Assembly (NCBI GenBank): GCA_018827685.1
Contig: JAHJXD010000007.1
Location: 1 to 10,342 of the forward strand
Direction of reading: 5' to 3'
DNA from: Patescibacteria group bacterium
GTDB lineage: Bacteria; Patescibacteriota; Patescibacteriia; Patescibacteriales; GWC2-42-12
DNA: 10,342 nt
Numbering within the stretch: position 1 is the stretch's first letter; every line of letters starts with the position of its first letter. The position numbers and the translations under genes are program-made. The notes below the pieces were generated by a model. The model did no database searches. It saw nothing but the letters and a program-made list of their open reading frames with translations, and was not told the origin of the DNA. Below are positions 1-7,821 of this stretch, one piece after another.

Positions 1-1
1 A

Positions 2-187
2 TCAACAGAAAAAAGGTCGAGAAAACATTAATTCAACTAACAAATTGAACCCTTCTTTAGTGTCATTTTCCAGGATGGATAAAAAAGAGGTTTTGGTGTC
101 ATGATTAAATGATTTGACACGGAGTAAATTGCCTTGACAGAGTAATTTGTATAAACGTTGAATTTGAAAATTTTTTAAATATTTAAT
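2..187 (-). other. Start-less open frame downstream of alaS, possible gene remnant
   Basis: On the minus strand, 61 sense codons run without a stop from 187 and end at a TGA (4-2), just after alaS. The translation has mixed, protein-like composition, with stretches such as LYKLLCQGNLLRVKSF and ENDTKEGFNLLVELM. There is no ATG before the late methionine of VELMFSRPF and no ribosome binding site. I recognise no family. It could be a decayed gene, a repeat-derived sequence, or chance openness in AT-rich DNA. The rest of the 198 bp shows no RNA gene and no convincing terminator. Confidence 0.2.
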
Positions 188-198
188 TTAACTAAAGT

Positions 199-1980
199 TT
201 ATTCTAAAACCGCCTTAATTCTTCTTACTCCGGAACTTGAACTTTCTTGTTTTTGAATTTTAAAACATCCTAAATCCCCTGTTTGCTTCACATGCGGGCC
301 GCCGCAAATCTCTTTGCTAAAATATAATTTTTCATCGCCGATAGTATAAACTTTTACTTTCTCCCCGTATTTAGTTTCAAAAATTCCATGAGCGCCTTTG
401 GCCCTGGCTTCATTAAGAGTCATTTCTTCGCAAGTTATTGGTAAATTTTGTTTTATGGCTTGATTTATCAAATTTTCAACTTGGCGTTTTTCTTCATCAG
501 TCATTTTTTCTTTATGCGCAAAATCAAAGCGCAGACGTTCAGCCGTGATATTACTTCCCTTTTGGATAACATGATCGCCCAAAACTTTTCTTAAAGCAGA
601 GAGTAATAGGTGAGCGGCCGTATGATATTTAATGGCGGCTTGGCTCGCGTCTGCCAGCCCTGCTTTAAACATACCGGCTGAAGCTGTGCGAGATAATTCT
701 CGATGTTGTTTTAGCTGATTCTTAAATTCCGATTTGTCAACGGTTTGATTTTTTTCCAACGCCAACTCCTGGGTAATTTCCAGCGGGAAACCATAAGTTT
801 GATATAAATTAAAAGCTTGCTGGCCGGTAATTTTTTCTTGGCTGTTTAACTTTTCAAATTCTCTTAAGCCTTGCTCCAACGTTTTAGCAAATTTTATTTC
901 TTCTTCCTTAAATTGCTCAATCACTTGGCCAATATTTTTTTGCAATTCAGGATAAACGTCGGTGTAATCATGCGCCGCGACTTTAGCGATTTCTTTTGTC
1001 CATGGCGATTGGTTAATACCTAATTGCTTGCCATAACGAATAGCTCGCCTGATTAAGCGGCGGACTACATAACCTTGATCAGTATTAGATGGACCAATTC
1101 CTTTGTCATCGCCAATAATAAATGCAGCAGCTTTAAGATGATCGGCGATAATGCGCATTGCCTTAGTAATTTTCTGGCTATCGCCGTATTTTTTGCCTGA
1201 TAAATCTTCTATTTTAAAAATTAAATTTTTAAATAAATCAGTTTCATAGTTATCGTCAAATCCATTTATGACGGCTAAAACTCTTTCTAACCCCATTCCT
1301 GTGTCAACATTTTTTTGCCGTAAAGGTTCATAGATTCCATCAGCTTTTTTATTGTATTGCATGAAAACATCATTCCAAATTTCCACCCAAAATGGACTAT
1401 CATCATTGAAGCTATCTGGTATTTTTTTTAGATCTCCTACCCAATAAAACATTTCCGTGTCCGGACCGCAAGGTCCGGTTAAGCCTGCCTGTCCCCACCA
1501 ATTATTTTTCTTTGGCAATTTAGCGATGCGTTGTTCTGGCAAGCCCAGGCTTTTCCAAATATCATAAGCTTCATGGTCAAATGGCGCGTCTTTATCGCCA
1601 GCGAACACTGACACGGCCAGCCGATTTTTATCAAGCCCTAACCAGTCTGGCGAAATTAAAAACTCCAAGCTCATCTCAATAGCTTGTTTCTTAAAATAAT
1701 CGCCTAACGACCAATTGCCCAGCATTTCGAAAAAAGTATGATGAGTTGTATCGCCCACCTCGTCAATATCTGAAGTACGAATGCATTTTTGACAATTAGC
1801 CAGCCTAACGCCTGCCGGATGTTTTTCACCCATTAAATAAGGCACGAGCGGATGCATGCCTGCGGTAGTAAATAAAACCGTAGGGTCATTTTCCGGAATT
1901 AAAGAAGCGCCAGGGACAATCACGTGCTCTTTTGATTTCCAAAAATCCAAAAATTTTTGACGTAATTGTTTTGAGGTCAT
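199..1980 (-). CDS. alaS: Alanyl-tRNA synthetase, short form lacking the C-terminal C-Ala domain
   Basis: This cytoplasmic class II synthetase charges tRNA-Ala with alanine. Seen: the class II core at residues 1-240, with motif 2 around HTFFEMLGNWSLGDYF (81-96), the loop GPCGPD near 169-174, and motif 3 DTGMGLERVLAV (226-237). A tRNA-recognition helix region follows, with GYVVRRLIRRAIRYG near 303-317. The editing domain carries both metal-binding motifs, HxxxH (H453, H457) and CxxxH (C569, H573). The protein ends right after the conserved SSSSGVRRIKAV. At 593 residues it is about 280 shorter than the E. coli enzyme (876), missing the C-Ala domain but keeping catalysis and editing. The reading frame is clean and ends in TAA, so this looks like a natural short form and not a truncation. 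It is the last gene of the minus-strand set, 22 bp after mnmA. No clear Shine-Dalgarno precedes the ATG. Confidence 0.96.
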   Translation of the reverse strand: MTSKQLRQKFLDFWKSKEHVIVPGASLIPENDPTVLFTTAGMHPLVPYLMGEKHPAGVRLANCQKCIRTSDIDEVGDTTHHTFFEMLGNWSLGDYFKKQAIEMSLEFLISPDWLGLDKNRLAVSVFAGDKDAPFDHEAYDIWKSLGLPEQRIAKLPKKNNWWGQAGLTGPCGPDTEMFYWVGDLKKIPDSFNDDSPFWVEIWNDVFMQYNKKADGIYEPLRQKNVDTGMGLERVLAVINGFDDNYETDLFKNLIFKIEDLSGKKYGDSQKITKAMRIIADHLKAAAFIIGDDKGIGPSNTDQGYVVRRLIRRAIRYGKQLGINQSPWTKEIAKVAAHDYTDVYPELQKNIGQVIEQFKEEEIKFAKTLEQGLREFEKLNSQEKITGQQAFNLYQTYGFPLEITQELALEKNQTVDKSEFKNQLKQHRELSRTASAGMFKAGLADASQAAIKYHTAAHLLLSALRKVLGDHVIQKGSNITAERLRFDFAHKEKMTDEEKRQVENLINQAIKQNLPITCEEMTLNEARAKGAHGIFETKYGEKVKVYTIGDEKLYFSKEICGGPHVKQTGDLGCFKIQKQESSSSGVRRIKAVLE

Positions 1981-2002
1981 GAAATAAGTATATAAAATCT
2001 GT

Positions 2003-3127
2003 TTAATTTTGGCAAATTATTCCTCCGCCCAAAACTTCCTGCCCAGAATAAAATACTGCGCTCTGGCCAGGCGTTATGGCTCGTTGCGCTTGTTCAAATT
2101 TAACTTGATATTTATTTTTTAATAATTTAGTTATTGCGCACTTTGCCGATTTATGCCCATAACGTATTACAGCTTCGCATTTAAGCGGCATTTTTGGTTC
2201 AACATCGGATAGCCAATTAACGTTTTTAGCGATTAATGTATTACTAAATAAAATTTTATCATTGCCATTATCCACTACATATAAAGTATTGGTTTTATAA
2301 TCCATTTTAGCCGCGTAATATGGACCAGTGCCGCCAATCCCTATGCCTTTTCTTTGCCCTATGGTATAAAGCGGTAAGCCAGAATGCTTTCCCAAAACCT
2401 TACCGCGCCCTCTGCTTGGCAAGGAGAGGATTAAACCTGGTTTTAATTTTAAATGCCGTTGCAAAAATTCATTATGACTTTTCTCCGGTATAAAACAAAC
2501 TTCCTGGCTTTCTTTTTTTTCCGCAACTGGCAAATTAAATTTTTTTGCCAATTTTCTCACTTGCGGCTTAGTATAATTGCCTAATGGAAAAAGCAGATGT
2601 TTTAATTCGCCTTGATTAAAAGTCCACAAAAAATACGATTGGTCTTTATTTTTATCTTTTGCTCTATATAATTTGTATTTTACTTTCAACTTTTTACTTT
2701 CAACTTTTAACTTTTTAACATAGTGTCCTGTCGCAATGTAATCAAAGCCTAATTTTTTGGCCTGCTTGATTAAAAATCCGAGTTTAACCAATTTATTGCA
2801 TCTTACGCAAGGATTAGGTGTATTGCCAATTTTATATTCACCCAAAAAATTATCTACAATTTGCTTTTTAAATATTTTTGAAAAATTAAGCGTGTATAAA
2901 GGTATTCCAATTTTATTGCAAACTCGTCTGGCATCCATAAGAGCTTCTGTTGAACAGCATTTATTTTCAAAATTAACTTTACCTTTAATCTTTTCTTTCC
3001 AAAAATACAAAAAAATGCCAACGACTTTATGTCCCTGGTCTTTTAATAGTTTAGCCGCTACTGAAGAATCCACTCCGCCTGACATAGCCGCGGCAATACG
3101 TTTTTTATTTTGCATTATATGTGTCAT
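2003..3127 (-). CDS. mnmA: tRNA-specific 2-thiouridylase MnmA
   Basis: MnmA uses ATP and a persulfide sulfur to make 2-thiouridine at wobble position 34 of Lys, Glu and Gln tRNAs. Seen: the PP-loop SGGVDSS at residues 16-22, the catalytic cysteines C107 (in NPCVRCN) and C211 (in EVCFIP), TGHY at 133-136, DKNKDQSYFL at 157-167, and the central-domain signature LYTIGQRKG (253-261). The C-terminal beta-barrel ends with GQSAVFY and VLGGGII. At 374 residues the length is normal to slightly long. The ATG at 3127 overlaps the upstream TAA by one base (TAATG), which suggests translational coupling. An in-frame ATG at 3115 gives MQNKKRIAAAMSGG, closer to typical family starts. Two segments look inserted relative to the family, at residues 138-150 and about 233-241; each coincides with a DNA repeat. 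Confidence 0.95.
   Translation of the reverse strand: MTHIMQNKKRIAAAMSGGVDSSVAAKLLKDQGHKVVGIFLYFWKEKIKGKVNFENKCCSTEALMDARRVCNKIGIPLYTLNFSKIFKKQIVDNFLGEYKIGNTPNPCVRCNKLVKLGFLIKQAKKLGFDYIATGHYVKKLKVESKKLKVKYKLYRAKDKNKDQSYFLWTFNQGELKHLLFPLGNYTKPQVRKLAKKFNLPVAEKKESQEVCFIPEKSHNEFLQRHLKLKPGLILSLPSRGRGKVLGKHSGLPLYTIGQRKGIGIGGTGPYYAAKMDYKTNTLYVVDNGNDKILFSNTLIAKNVNWLSDVEPKMPLKCEAVIRYGHKSAKCAITKLLKNKYQVKFEQAQRAITPGQSAVFYSGQEVLGGGIICQN
2408..2429. repeat. Hairpin-forming short repeat inside mnmA
   Basis: The 22 bp form an inverted repeat. Five-base arms CCTCT and AGAGG enclose an inner CTT-GGC-AAG hairpin, with one G/G mismatch between the two stems. On the coding strand it reads as SLPSRGR-type codons, between KPG and the conserved GKVLGKHSGL. 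MnmA proteins normally have only a few residues there, so this looks like an in-frame insertion of about four residues. The core resembles the CTCCTTG-CAAGGAG type of dispersed palindromic repeat I know from several bacteria, but no second full copy exists in this window. Confidence 0.5.
2681..2708. repeat. Two perfect 14-bp tandem units inside mnmA
   Basis: The unit TACTTTCAACTTTT occurs at 2681-2694 and again at 2695-2708, followed by a degenerate partial copy to about 2719. The coding strand translates it to the low-complexity lysine-rich stretch KKLKVESKKLKVK (residues 138-150), between the conserved TGHYV and YKLYRAKDKNKDQS. In ordinary MnmA this is a short surface loop, so the repeat probably lengthened the loop without breaking the frame. 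Confidence 0.8.
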
Positions 3128-5112
3128 TACTGAATTATTCCGTCTCCGCTGGCCATATTATCATCTTCCAACATAGTATTTTTAGCTTTTAGAGTCTTAT
3201 TAATTTGCGTGTTGGTTTCGCTGTCTATGGCCGCGACATTAGTGCCTGGCAGGATTATCATAATTTTATTTCTATCAGACTCGCCAGGGCTAATGCTTAT
3301 ATTAAATTCGGCGTCAGCTTTAAAAACCGTAACTGGCAAACGGCCAATTTGCCAAACAACTTGGTTAGTCTGACTGTCATAATCCAATGACCCGACCGAG
3401 GCTCTGTTTTTATTATCCCAGGCTATGTTAGCAGGCAAAGTTACACTAATTCGCAAATCATTTAATTCATGCAAATTATTGTTTATCGCCCAATAAACTT
3501 TTAGACTGGTGGCTTGCCCAACCTTGGGCGGTAAAGGACCTGAACCAACAGCGATATTATCATCATTAAAGTATCTTACTTGTTCTGATAAATTCAAATC
3601 GCTATTAATTTTATTAATAACAGCATTGCTCTGGTTATCTAAAGAAACGTTTTTACTTTCAATACTATATTGTACATAACTTTTTACTTGATAAGTCTTG
3701 CTTAAATCAATTTCCGCTTGTGTTTTTAATTTTAGCGAAAAATCCATTACTGCTTCGGCGCCGCTTGGCAGCTCTGCTAAAGCGGGAATTTCCTGTTTGC
3801 TCCAGCTAATAGTATTGCCGCTGATTTTGCCATTATTTTGGTCATTTAGAGTTTGCCAATTAATAAAATCACTTTCTAAAATCGCCATAATAATAACATC
3901 TTTCATGGCAGTATCGCCCTTATTAGCATAATTAATTGAATAATTTAAAGTTTGGCCGAAATCCACGCCTTGATCAAACGGTGAGCCGTTGATTATTAAA
4001 TTGATGTTTAAATCACTTTTAATTACATCATAAACTAAATCCTTTTCATAAAATAAATGATATTTTGGCGGCAAGTTTAAAGTTTGTTCAGGCAATTCAA
4101 ATTTTAATTTAAGATTAATATTCGGTTGTTTTTTTTCTTTAATTTTAAATTTAATTTTAAATTCATTTTCATTCTTGCCAAAATTACTTAAAAACCAAAT
4201 GTCAGGACCGCTTGATTGTACTATAAGCCCGGCCGGCGCGCCGGCTTTTACGGCTGAACTTGAAGCATTGTCTTGGTTAGCAAGCTCCAGACTAATTATT
4301 TCCGCTTCTTCCGGATGCTCAACATTTAAACGCAAATTACTGATATAACTTTCGGTTTTAGCTTTAAACTTAACTGCAATCTCGTTGGTTTCATTAATCA
4401 GCGCGCCAGAAGAATTATTAAAAGAAAAATCAAGGCCAATATCATTTATTTTAGTTTCAAGACTGGTTGATTTTTTAAATTCGCTGGAAAAATTTTTCGG
4501 AGTATATATTATATCGGCTAAAATAATATTACTGCTATCTGAAGGGCCGGCTAATTTACCTTTTATTCTTATGACATCGCTGCGATGCGCGTCTAAGCTG
4601 GTTATTTCCCAAATATTATTATTTCTACTTGGCTCTGGCTCACTGTTTAAAAATATAAAATTATCAGGGTAAGTTATTTTTATTTCAATCTTGGTCATGT
4701 CGACATTATCTTCGTTCTTGTAATTTAAATCATAATAAAATTCTTCTCCCGCAACCACTTCTTTATTAGCATTAAATTCAAGAGTGACTGTGGCTTTGTT
4801 GTTAATAATTTTTAAATAAATATAATTATAAGCGCCGTAAATCGCGCCGCCGAAAACAAACAATACTATTAAAAAAGTAAATAAATTAAAAAGTAAACCG
4901 CGCTTTGCTTTAATTATCATTTTTTTTACATCAACTCTATTGCCTTGGTCGTCTTGGTAAATTTTTATTAAACTGTTTTTTATTTCTTCTTCTTTAGCTT
5001 CATTTTCAGCATACTCGTCAAAAGCTTCAACTTCTTCGTCCGAGGCTATGGGCCGTTGAACGAATTCTGACAGGCTTGATGAGTTTTGTTTTATTTTTAT
5101 TTTATTGTTCAT
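3127..5112 (-). CDS. One-pass membrane protein with extracellular DUF11/Ig-like repeats
   Basis: The function is unknown. With the ATG at 5112 the protein has 661 residues. It begins with a charged, acidic cytoplasmic region (about 1-66, rich in E, D and K), followed by one strong transmembrane segment (about 72-95, LLFNLFTFLIVLFVFGGAIYG). A long exterior follows with no catalytic signature. The exterior shows several beta-sandwich-like units of the CARDB/DUF11 sort, with patterns such as AGEEFYYDLNYKN, FGQTLNYSINYANKGDTAM and GQATSLKVYWAINN, roughly near 115, 386 and 535. No LPXTG or other sorting signal is seen. A TTG at 5127 would add five residues, but the ATG one base after the upstream TAA is preferred. 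The gene sits between the DUF4012 gene and mnmA, overlapping mnmA by one base. A partnership with the DUF4012 protein at the envelope is inferred from adjacency only. Confidence 0.85.
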   Translation of the reverse strand: MNNKIKIKQNSSSLSEFVQRPIASDEEVEAFDEYAENEAKEEEIKNSLIKIYQDDQGNRVDVKKMIIKAKRGLLFNLFTFLIVLFVFGGAIYGAYNYIYLKIINNKATVTLEFNANKEVVAGEEFYYDLNYKNEDNVDMTKIEIKITYPDNFIFLNSEPEPSRNNNIWEITSLDAHRSDVIRIKGKLAGPSDSSNIILADIIYTPKNFSSEFKKSTSLETKINDIGLDFSFNNSSGALINETNEIAVKFKAKTESYISNLRLNVEHPEEAEIISLELANQDNASSSAVKAGAPAGLIVQSSGPDIWFLSNFGKNENEFKIKFKIKEKKQPNINLKLKFELPEQTLNLPPKYHLFYEKDLVYDVIKSDLNINLIINGSPFDQGVDFGQTLNYSINYANKGDTAMKDVIIMAILESDFINWQTLNDQNNGKISGNTISWSKQEIPALAELPSGAEAVMDFSLKLKTQAEIDLSKTYQVKSYVQYSIESKNVSLDNQSNAVINKINSDLNLSEQVRYFNDDNIAVGSGPLPPKVGQATSLKVYWAINNNLHELNDLRISVTLPANIAWDNKNRASVGSLDYDSQTNQVVWQIGRLPVTVFKADAEFNISISPGESDRNKIMIILPGTNVAAIDSETNTQINKTLKAKNTMLEDDNMASGDGIIQ

Positions 5113-5113
5113 A

Positions 5114-7729
5114 TTACTTCTCTTCAACTATTATCGCCATTATTTTGTCTTGATTTAAATCTTCATTTATCAACCAGCTGTTTTGGTTCTGATTTAAGCT
5201 GGCTGGATATTTCCAAATCGATTCAAAACAATTATTTAATTCTAATTCGCTTTCTATGGTGGATGAATTCATACCCGGTTGTTTTTGCACTAATAGTGAA
5301 TATGAATATAAATTTTTTTGTTCAGGATTCAAGATCGCGCCGGCTTTAGCAATCAACTGATCTGTAAATTTCTGATTAAGAACCTGTTTTTGATCAGTAA
5401 GCTTAAAAGGTAATTTATATTTTATGTTTATTTCGATAGTTTCGCCAGGGTCGAGCTGTGACCAGTTAGCAAACACGGTTTTACCAAATTCATTATAAAT
5501 TTTCGTGCCGGTTAATTCGTCTGTTCGCGCTTGGCCTTCTCCGGCTAAGACATCCGGATCATCATTCATGCCGGCAATGTCTTTTTCAAAAAATATTTTA
5601 TCCACCGGCTTAAAACCGCTAACTTCTATTAATTCAGACCCGAGTGGCACATAAACTCTTATCCAGTCAACATTTCTAACGCCTGAAAAAGGCTCGCGAT
5701 TGATTGCCTCATGAACGCGCCTAATAATCAATTCGTCAACAATTGAACCGTCAAGCTGAATTTTTGTTTTATGAATAATGTTCTGCTTGATTTTACGATC
5801 GCTTTTGCCGCCGGCTATATTAGTATTAATAACGTTTAAATAATCACCGTCCGTATTTTTGATACTACCGCTCCAGCCAAAATCGTCAACCTTGGCTTCC
5901 TGATCTTTGTCCGTAAAATAAAATAAAATATTTTTATCAGCTAGCGACTCTTCCATAAGGTTAAATAATAGCGCTATATTATCTTTACTTAACCGTTTAG
6001 GCAGTTCTTGAATAATTTTATCCATTAAATCTCCGATTATTTTTTTAGGCTCTTTAGTTACATCCGGTTTTTGCTCGGCTAATTTTTGCGTCTCCAGCCA
6101 AAAATTATCCGCGTCAAATACTAATCCGTATTTATCTTTTAAATCTATCGGGCCGGTTATTTTTAATAATTTTTCCATCACAGTAGATGTAAAACTAAGG
6201 ACACCGTCAACCGTTGAACCATCGGAATTTTCATAAAACCAAGCCAGTTTTCGCGCCGAAGTCGGCCAATCAGGCCACCAGTTAGCGTCCCAAAAATGCC
6301 AACAGGAATTAACCAAACTTAAAGGTTCTGGAGCTTTTATTTTTTTTAAAAAACCAGCCTCAGTATCATAAGAACCGCCTCCGGGAACTTCAAGATTTTT
6401 GATCTTGCCTTTAGAAAAATCGATTAAAGCAAAACTGCCGATAAAACCGCCTGAAGCGCGCAACTCTGAATTATTTTGAAATACCAATAAATATCTTTTA
6501 TCCGCGCTGGCGCCTAAAAAATTATTTAAACTATCAGCCAAACTGATAAATTCTTTTAAGCCGCGATTAATTTCTCCTATTTTTTGTTTCAATAAAATAA
6601 ATTGTTTTTGGTAGTTTTCCGGTATAATTTCGCTATTTATCCTGTCTAGCGCATTAGTTAATTCGGTTAAATTAATTATGGCATTATGTCCGTAAAAACT
6701 TAAATTTTTTAAAATACTATTAACGTTATTTTCTTTATCATTAAAAAAGCTGGCCATAGCCAAACTTAAATTTTGTCCAGCGTTGGCGCTTGACTCGCCG
6801 GCTTTTAGTATATCTTTACTAGCAGCGGCCAACCGTATATTTTTATCAGGCAAAACAGAGGCTAAGGAAAATAGCAAACCATTAATTTCTTCAAGTTCAT
6901 TTTGCGCGCTTAAAAAATTATTACCAGCGCTCTCAAAGCCTTGGCCGGCTTGGTCAAAGTTAAAATCAGCAGCCGACTGACCAGCCAATACTAAATTACC
7001 CATAGCGCTTTGGCTAGCGCCTAAAACCCTGCCCTTAACAAGATCTATAACTTTATAATAAGTAAAAGCTTTAACAGGTAAAATAATAACCAGCAATATT
7101 CCGGCAAAAACTAAGGTCGGCTTTAGATAGCCGATTGGATGTTTGTCATTGCGAGGAGTGTCAATGATGAAGCAATCTCTTTCTTCCGCAATCAACTTCT
7201 TTCCTGTCATTGCAAGCTTTTGAAACAAGCACGGCAATCTCACGAACATTGAAATAGCCGTCGTTTGCTTGGCCTGATAACCTTGTGATATATATTTAAA
7301 AATTTTGTCAATCATCGGCTGTAATTTATAAAAAATCTTTTTAATCGGCCTGATTATGGCTAAAAATAAAAAATAGGCTAACCTTAAAATAAATACGATT
7401 GCCCAGCCAACCGCGTAACAAATTTTATAAAATAAGATAAAAACTTTCTTTAAAATAATGTATAATAATTTTCCTAGCGTGATAAAAGCCAGCTGGTTTG
7501 ATGGAGTGGATAAATAATTGTCAATTTTAACCAATTTTTCAAATTTTTCCTCAATATTTTGCGGTTTTTTTATCTCAGGGGACTGTGGCCAAATGCTCTT
7601 TCGGCTATAAATTTTCATCTTAGGTTGTTGTATTTCCTTTTCAAGCAAATTCTGCTTTAAATCAATAACAAAACGGGACGTTAAAACGGCTGAATTAATT
7701 TTTAAATTTTGAAATTTATTTGAAGTCAT
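5114..7729 (-). CDS. DUF4012-domain multi-pass membrane protein
   Basis: This 871-residue protein probably belongs to the DUF4012 family, common in Patescibacteria and Actinobacteria. Its biochemical role is not established. Seen: a cytoplasmic N-terminus (1-78); a hydrophobic pair of segments (about 81-125); a basic linker carrying two repeat-derived stretches (163-195); a transmembrane segment (about 204-221); and an alanine- and glutamine-rich helical region (240-400). The family core follows, with YLLVFQNNSELRASGGFIGSFA at 413-434 and DANWWPDWPTSARKLAWFY at 481-499. The C-terminal part is beta-rich, with PGETIEINIKYKLP at 761-774. The core probably lies outside the membrane, and a role in envelope or surface polymer assembly is only a guess. 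It is first in the minus-strand set. Its ATG directly follows a TAA belonging to an unlikely upstream frame, and no Shine-Dalgarno is visible. Confidence 0.88.
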   Translation of the reverse strand: MTSNKFQNLKINSAVLTSRFVIDLKQNLLEKEIQQPKMKIYSRKSIWPQSPEIKKPQNIEEKFEKLVKIDNYLSTPSNQLAFITLGKLLYIILKKVFILFYKICYAVGWAIVFILRLAYFLFLAIIRPIKKIFYKLQPMIDKIFKYISQGYQAKQTTAISMFVRLPCLFQKLAMTGKKLIAEERDCFIIDTPRNDKHPIGYLKPTLVFAGILLVIILPVKAFTYYKVIDLVKGRVLGASQSAMGNLVLAGQSAADFNFDQAGQGFESAGNNFLSAQNELEEINGLLFSLASVLPDKNIRLAAASKDILKAGESSANAGQNLSLAMASFFNDKENNVNSILKNLSFYGHNAIINLTELTNALDRINSEIIPENYQKQFILLKQKIGEINRGLKEFISLADSLNNFLGASADKRYLLVFQNNSELRASGGFIGSFALIDFSKGKIKNLEVPGGGSYDTEAGFLKKIKAPEPLSLVNSCWHFWDANWWPDWPTSARKLAWFYENSDGSTVDGVLSFTSTVMEKLLKITGPIDLKDKYGLVFDADNFWLETQKLAEQKPDVTKEPKKIIGDLMDKIIQELPKRLSKDNIALLFNLMEESLADKNILFYFTDKDQEAKVDDFGWSGSIKNTDGDYLNVINTNIAGGKSDRKIKQNIIHKTKIQLDGSIVDELIIRRVHEAINREPFSGVRNVDWIRVYVPLGSELIEVSGFKPVDKIFFEKDIAGMNDDPDVLAGEGQARTDELTGTKIYNEFGKTVFANWSQLDPGETIEINIKYKLPFKLTDQKQVLNQKFTDQLIAKAGAILNPEQKNLYSYSLLVQKQPGMNSSTIESELELNNCFESIWKYPASLNQNQNSWLINEDLNQDKIMAIIVEEK
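5117..5125 (-). promoter_or_regulatory. Weak ribosome binding site that favours the ATG at 5112
   Basis: The minus strand reads GAAGAGAAG, then TAA-T-ATG. The purine tract lies 4-7 bases before the ATG and overlaps the last codons of the DUF4012 gene. This supports the ATG at 5112 over the TTG at 5127, and suggests translational coupling across the one-base gap. Confidence 0.4.
7145..7180. repeat. REP-like palindromic repeat, copy 1, inside the DUF4012 gene
   Basis: This 36-bp stretch starts GTCATTGCGAGG and ends GAAGCAATCTCT. ATTGC and GCAAT form the outer arms, and TCATTG and CAATGA a second inverted pair. It matches the well-known class of dispersed repeats of the form GTCATTGCGAG...GAAGCAATCTC found between genes of many bacteria. 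Here it is read in frame as RDCFIIDTPRND (residues 184-195), just before the transmembrane segment. Confidence 0.8.
7206..7243. repeat. REP-like palindromic repeat, copy 2, inside the DUF4012 gene
   Basis: This second 38-bp copy lies 25 bp from the first and in the same orientation. It starts GTCATTGCAAGC and ends ACGGCAATCTCAC, so both outer blocks match copy 1 (10 of 11 at one end, GCAATCTC at the other) while the centre differs. It is read in frame as VRLPCLFQKLAMT (residues 163-175). From 7145 to 7243 the pair spans 99 bp, an exact multiple of three. Confidence 0.78.
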
Positions 7730-7790
7730 TTATTTTTTTATCATCGAAATTTGGAAATTTATGCCCAATATGGCATTGGACCACAGTCCC

Positions 7791-7819
7791 ATTATAACAC
7801 AAAATATAGAAAACAAGAA
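7791..7819 (-). promoter_or_regulatory. Extended -10 promoter for the DUF4012-mnmA-alaS gene set
   Basis: The minus strand has a perfect TATAAT at 7796-7791 preceded by TGT, giving the extended -10 form TGnTATAAT. Seventeen bases upstream, TTCTTG (7819-7814) is a poor -35 match, but extended -10 promoters tolerate that. Transcription would start near 7784, leaving a leader of about 55 bases before the ATG at 7729. The leader contains a small CCAAT/ATTGG hairpin (7773-7787). The promoter sits directly against the mobile element at 7822. Confidence 0.6.
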
Positions 7820-7821
7820 AA

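Noticed and set aside
86..120. Hairpin GTGTCA/TGACAC (96-101, 115-120) as an alaS terminator
   Set aside because: On the minus strand the six-T run comes nine bases after a 6-bp stem with a 13-base loop, too weak and too far for a confident intrinsic terminator.
1464..1480. Palindrome CCGGACCGCAAGGTCCGG in alaS as an inserted repeat
   Set aside because: It encodes the conserved GPCGPD loop of alanyl-tRNA synthetase, so the symmetry follows from the codons needed there.
2757..3176. 139-codon plus-strand frame opposite mnmA
   Set aside because: It is the complement of the PP-loop and the first catalytic-cysteine region of mnmA, so a shadow frame.
5113..5127. TTG at 5127 as the start of the DUF11-like protein
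   Set aside because: An ATG at 5112 has a purine-rich site at suitable spacing and follows the upstream stop by one base; the TTG start adds only five unremarkable residues.
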